Assembly: GCA_027036755.1 (NCBI GenBank)
Contig: JALWDV010000700.1
Coordinates: forward strand, 1 to 7,539
Reading direction: 5' to 3'
DNA from: Anaerolineae bacterium
GTDB lineage: Bacteria > Chloroflexota > Anaerolineae > J102
DNA length: 7,539 nucleotides
Shown here: in pieces, positions 5,305 to 7,539 of the stretch
How positions within the stretch are numbered: position 1 is the first letter of the stretch
Layout of the letters: each line of letters opens with the position of its first letter
Made by a program: the position numbers and the translations under genes
Notes under the pieces: model-generated
Told to the model about the DNA's origin: nothing
The model's database searches: none
Seen by the model: only the letters and a program-made list of their open reading frames with translations

Positions 5305-7155
5305 TTATTGATTTGCCCACACCACCTCCGCCCCTTGCGGCGGCTGATAGCCGGGCCCGAATCGGAACTTGGCCTGCCAGGGCTTGTACTTGCTTTTCAG
5401 CACCTCGTCGATGAGCAAATTGCCATCCTTGTCCCACACCTTGCGGGGGACGGCGGCGTCCAGGCCCTCGACCGCCCAATCGAATTGCACCACCTGCCCG
5501 GGCGGCATGGTGGGGTCCTCGATATACAACGGCGGGGGCGGCGGCTGCCGGTTGGAATACTGTGGCTTGCCCACCTCCACGCGCCAACCGGGCTTGGTTC
5601 CATAGAACTCGAAAGTGAGAACGCCATTCTTCTTGTCGACGATAGGCTTGAGCAGCAAATACGCCCCCGACGTATTCTTGAACTTGAAATCCACCTTGGG
5701 CGTGTAAACCGTGGCGTCGATGCCGGGCGGGCCATACCAACCCACCACATAACCGTGCGCCCAGCGTTCCACGGTGGGAAATCCCCCATAGAACGACGCC
5801 CGGAAAACGGTGGTGCTCACCTGGCAGACGCCGCCGCCCACGCCCACAGCCGTCCGATCCCCGGCGATGATCAGCGAATCCTCGAAGCCGTTGGCTGCTG
5901 TGATGTCACCTACGTATTTATTGAACGAAAAGACGCCGTCGGGGGGGATGACGACGCCCACGAATTTCGAGGCCGCGACCTCGATATTCTTGACGCGGGC
6001 CTTGCTGGACCCCGCGAACTTGGTCGTTCCCTTCGCCACCAGCTCCTTGATGCCGAAAGAAGCCGCATCTTCAGAAGCCACCGCCGGCTTGATCTCCCGC
6101 ACAGCGAGAGTCGCCTGCTTCTCGCCCGCGGCGATGGCGTGTAGCGCCGCTGCCACGGTCGCATCCACATCCAGCTCATACCCCGTGGCGCTGGGAGCCA
6201 GCTCCAGCAAAGCCCCGCTCTTGGGATCATAATCAAATCGGGCGTCCAGTGGCGGCCGATAAACCTGCTCGGCCCATCCCTCGATGATGCTTCGCAGCGC
6301 TTCTTCATCCACCTCGGGCTTGAGATTGCCCACATTCTCGTCATCCGAAATCCAGACGATGAGACTGGCCAGGGTGGCCGGGTCCAGCGAAAATTGAAAA
6401 TCCCCCCGGGGATCGGTGAGCAGAATTGGCTGGCTGAGAGTCTGCTCCACTGTTTGCTTGTTGGCGACGGGGATGGCGCCCGCGGGATCGATCTTCTGCA
6501 CCTCCACATCCACGATGCCCCCCATGCCGTTCTCCGCCCGCTGGATGGTCGTCTTCACCGTGTCATCCACGACCACCCGCTGACCGGGCCGGGAGGAGGT
6601 CACGACCACCTGCAACTCGCTGAGGCTGATCTGGGATTCCCGGGCCGAATGATTGAGGTCTGCGGTCAACTCGCGCACCGTTTGCTCCGTCTTGCCCGGA
6701 TTCACGCGGATGGTGGGCTCCAGACGATAACCGCGCCAGAAAGTCCGCCACTGATCACTCAGATTATCGAGAAACCCGCCATTGCGGCCCCGGGCGAAAG
6801 CCTGATTCAAACTCTCGGTCACCGAAACCGTGACGCCCAACGCCTCGGGATTCAACTGCCAGACCTGATCGCCATATCGCAGGGCGATTGGCGGGGGATT
6901 ATAGGCGCTCGCGGCAGCCTCCAGCGCGACCCGCGCCTCCTCGCGCGTCATGCCGCTGAGATCCACGCCCATCACCTGCACGCCCGGATAAATCCTGTCT
7001 CGGTAAGTCCATTCGAACCGCATCAACAAAAACGCGAAAACCATGGCGGGGATCAATAACCACAACAAGACCATGACGACCCGCGATGAATTTTGGACGC
7101 GAGAACGGGAGGAGGTTTCGCCAGGGGGAGAAGAAAGGAATTCTGTTTGCTGCAT
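5305..7155 (-). CDS. VanW family membrane-anchored envelope protein (YoaR-like)
   Basis: The chosen frame is 616 residues. A single hydrophobic segment at about 26-45 follows a short polar N-terminus, predicting a membrane anchor with the body outside the cell. The extracellular part begins with YPGVQVMGVDLSGMTREEA (about 56-74), typical of the putative peptidoglycan-binding domain (PG_binding_4) of YoaR-like proteins, with further such repeats to about 350. The VanW domain (about 375-502) carries GVGGGVCQVSTTVFRA (437-452, with Cys444) and GIDATVYTP. After a proline run (538-542) comes a small C-terminal domain (about 543-602). VanW proteins are tied to cell-wall functions, but no activity is established, and vancomycin resistance should not be inferred. 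ATG at 7155-7153 is chosen because the 58 residues upstream in the open frame are translated intergenic repeat. The ribosome binding site (GAAAG) is weak. The gene heads a probable two-gene unit with glycerate kinase. Confidence 0.92.
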   Translation of the reverse strand: MQQTEFLSSPPGETSSRSRVQNSSRVVMVLLWLLIPAMVFAFLLMRFEWTYRDRIYPGVQVMGVDLSGMTREEARVALEAAASAYNPPPIALRYGDQVWQLNPEALGVTVSVTESLNQAFARGRNGGFLDNLSDQWRTFWRGYRLEPTIRVNPGKTEQTVRELTADLNHSARESQISLSELQVVVTSSRPGQRVVVDDTVKTTIQRAENGMGGIVDVEVQKIDPAGAIPVANKQTVEQTLSQPILLTDPRGDFQFSLDPATLASLIVWISDDENVGNLKPEVDEEALRSIIEGWAEQVYRPPLDARFDYDPKSGALLELAPSATGYELDVDATVAAALHAIAAGEKQATLAVREIKPAVASEDAASFGIKELVAKGTTKFAGSSKARVKNIEVAASKFVGVVIPPDGVFSFNKYVGDITAANGFEDSLIIAGDRTAVGVGGGVCQVSTTVFRASFYGGFPTVERWAHGYVVGWYGPPGIDATVYTPKVDFKFKNTSGAYLLLKPIVDKKNGVLTFEFYGTKPGWRVEVGKPQYSNRQPPPPPLYIEDPTMPPGQVVQFDWAVEGLDAAVPRKVWDKDGNLLIDEVLKSKYKPWQAKFRFGPGYQPPQGAEVVWANQ

Positions 7156-7240
7156 GACGTCTTTCGGAGAATGCGAACAAAAGTCTGGGGGAATTGTAGG
7201 AGCAGTCGGCGCGAGCAACGGCGCGCCGGTGCGGACGAAA

Positions 7241-7319
7241 ATCTCACGCAAAGGCGCAAAAGCCGCCAAGGTTTCTTCGCTTCTTTTTCCCTTTGCGCCT
7301 TGGCGTCTTTGCGTGAGAT
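7241..7319. repeat. CTTTGCGCCTTGGCG-type dispersed inverted repeat
   Basis: ATCTCACGCAAAG (7241-7253) is exactly complementary to CTTTGCGTGAGAT (7307-7319), and the arms continue imperfectly inward to about 7271 and 7290. The right arm is close in sequence to the arm at 691-715, so this is a second copy of one repeat family. Such elements are very common between genes in several environmental phyla. The open frame of the VanW-family gene extends into it, creating a false N-terminus that starts at 7329. Confidence 0.75.
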
Positions 7320-7321
7320 CT

Positions 7322-7350
7322 ATTCTCAAAACAGTCTAACATAATGACAA
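7322..7350 (-). promoter_or_regulatory. Weak candidate promoter for the VanW-family gene
   Basis: On the minus strand, TTGTCA (7350-7345, 5 of 6 to consensus) lies 17 bp from GAGAAT (7327-7322, 4 of 6). An overlapping alternative is TTGCCC with TAGACT, 17 bp apart and 4 of 6 each. Either would place the start of transcription just outside or within the inverted repeat, so the repeat would be part of the leader. Matches this weak occur by chance. Confidence 0.3.
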
Positions 7351-7381
7351 ACGGTGGGCAAGGGAGTTTTGTTTCAGAAAG

Positions 7382-7397
7382 ATGTGAGCAATGTGAG
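7382..7397. repeat. Short direct repeat ATGTGAG
   Basis: ATGTGAG occurs at 7382-7388 and 7391-7397 with two bases between. It lies 30-75 bp upstream of the candidate promoter, where an activator could bind, but nothing further supports an operator. Confidence 0.25.
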
Positions 7398-7451
7398 AAA
7401 AATTTTCCGCAGGTGTGATAAACTTGTAGCGATGTCACTCCGCCGCCCTTC

Positions 7452-7464
7452 GCAACTACCAAGG
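7452..7464 (+). repeat. Diverged copy of the GTAACTGCTAAGG motif
   Basis: GCAACTACCAAGG matches 10 of 13 positions of GTAACTGCTAAGG at 497-509. GCCAACGTT follows about 13 bases later and is also found next to a motif copy at 731-739. This suggests the same repeat family is present on this side of the gene cluster. Confidence 0.35.
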
Positions 7465-7539
7465 TGGGCCTGCTGAGCCAACGTTCGAGACAGCGTTCAT
7501 CAGTTTTGCAGCCTTGGCCGCTGCACCTGGCCCCCACCC

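Larger units (their letters stand above)
7156..7539. other. Gene-free region upstream of the VanW-family gene
   Basis: This 384-bp stretch contains an inverted repeat (7241-7319), a weak promoter candidate (7322-7350), a short direct repeat (7382-7397) and one copy of the GTAACTGCTAA-like motif near 7452. The open frame on the minus strand at 7244-7537 is compositionally odd, runs through the repeat, and has no ribosome binding site that I can identify, so I do not call it a gene. Confidence 0.6.

Noticed and set aside
5227..6144. 305-codon plus-strand frame opposite the VanW-family gene
   Set aside because: It is antisense to the conserved VanW domain, rich in His/Arg/Asp, with no recognisable family and no ribosome binding site.
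5305..7155. Vancomycin resistance determinant
   Set aside because: The VanW domain name is historical. No vanA/vanH/vanX-type genes are present, and YoaR-like VanW proteins are common in bacteria without resistance.
7244..7537. 97-codon minus-strand open frame near the right edge
   Set aside because: It ends inside the inverted repeat at 7241-7319, lacks a recognisable domain, and parts of it come from dispersed repeat motifs.

Overview
The window looks like an ordinary stretch of a high-GC bacterial chromosome, most likely from Chloroflexota (an Anaerolineae/Caldilineae-type relative). The taxon is an inference. It rests on the VanW/YoaR-type membrane protein, the gene styles, and intergenic DNA packed with the short dispersed repeats common in those genomes (the CTTTGCGCCTTGGCG type, the GTCATTTCGA...-type hairpin, and GCGTAATGCGTGA arrays). 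No rRNA, tRNA, CRISPR array, transposase or phage gene was seen.

Layout: (1) bases 1-264, minus strand: the N-terminus of a secreted beta-propeller-like protein running off the left edge, with an excellent ribosome binding site and a perfect-consensus promoter (TTGACA, 16 bp, TATAAT) about 180 bp upstream. (2) Bases 265-1328: about 1 kb with no convincing gene, a mosaic of inverted and dispersed repeats. (3) Bases 1329-3862, plus strand: radC followed by an SLC13/DASS-type transporter with two RCK_C (TrkA_C) domains, overlapping as ATGA. (4) Bases 3900-7155, minus strand: a VanW-family cell-envelope protein followed 28 bp later by a class II (MOFRL) glycerate 2-kinase. This pair converges on the transporter with only 37 bp between stops. 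(5) Bases 7156-7539: non-coding, with another copy of the CTTTGCGCCTTGGCG-type repeat and a weak candidate promoter for the vanW-family gene.

The genes do not form one recognisable pathway. RadC (a JAMM-fold protein of unsettled role), an anion transporter, a VanW protein and glycerate kinase are each common singly. A link between organic-anion uptake and glycerate phosphorylation is conceivable but unsupported, because the two genes lie on opposite strands. I found no convincing undescribed system. The parts most worth a second look are the repeat mosaic at 480-1230, repeat-derived false N-terminal extensions of two genes, and altered signature loops in the transporter.
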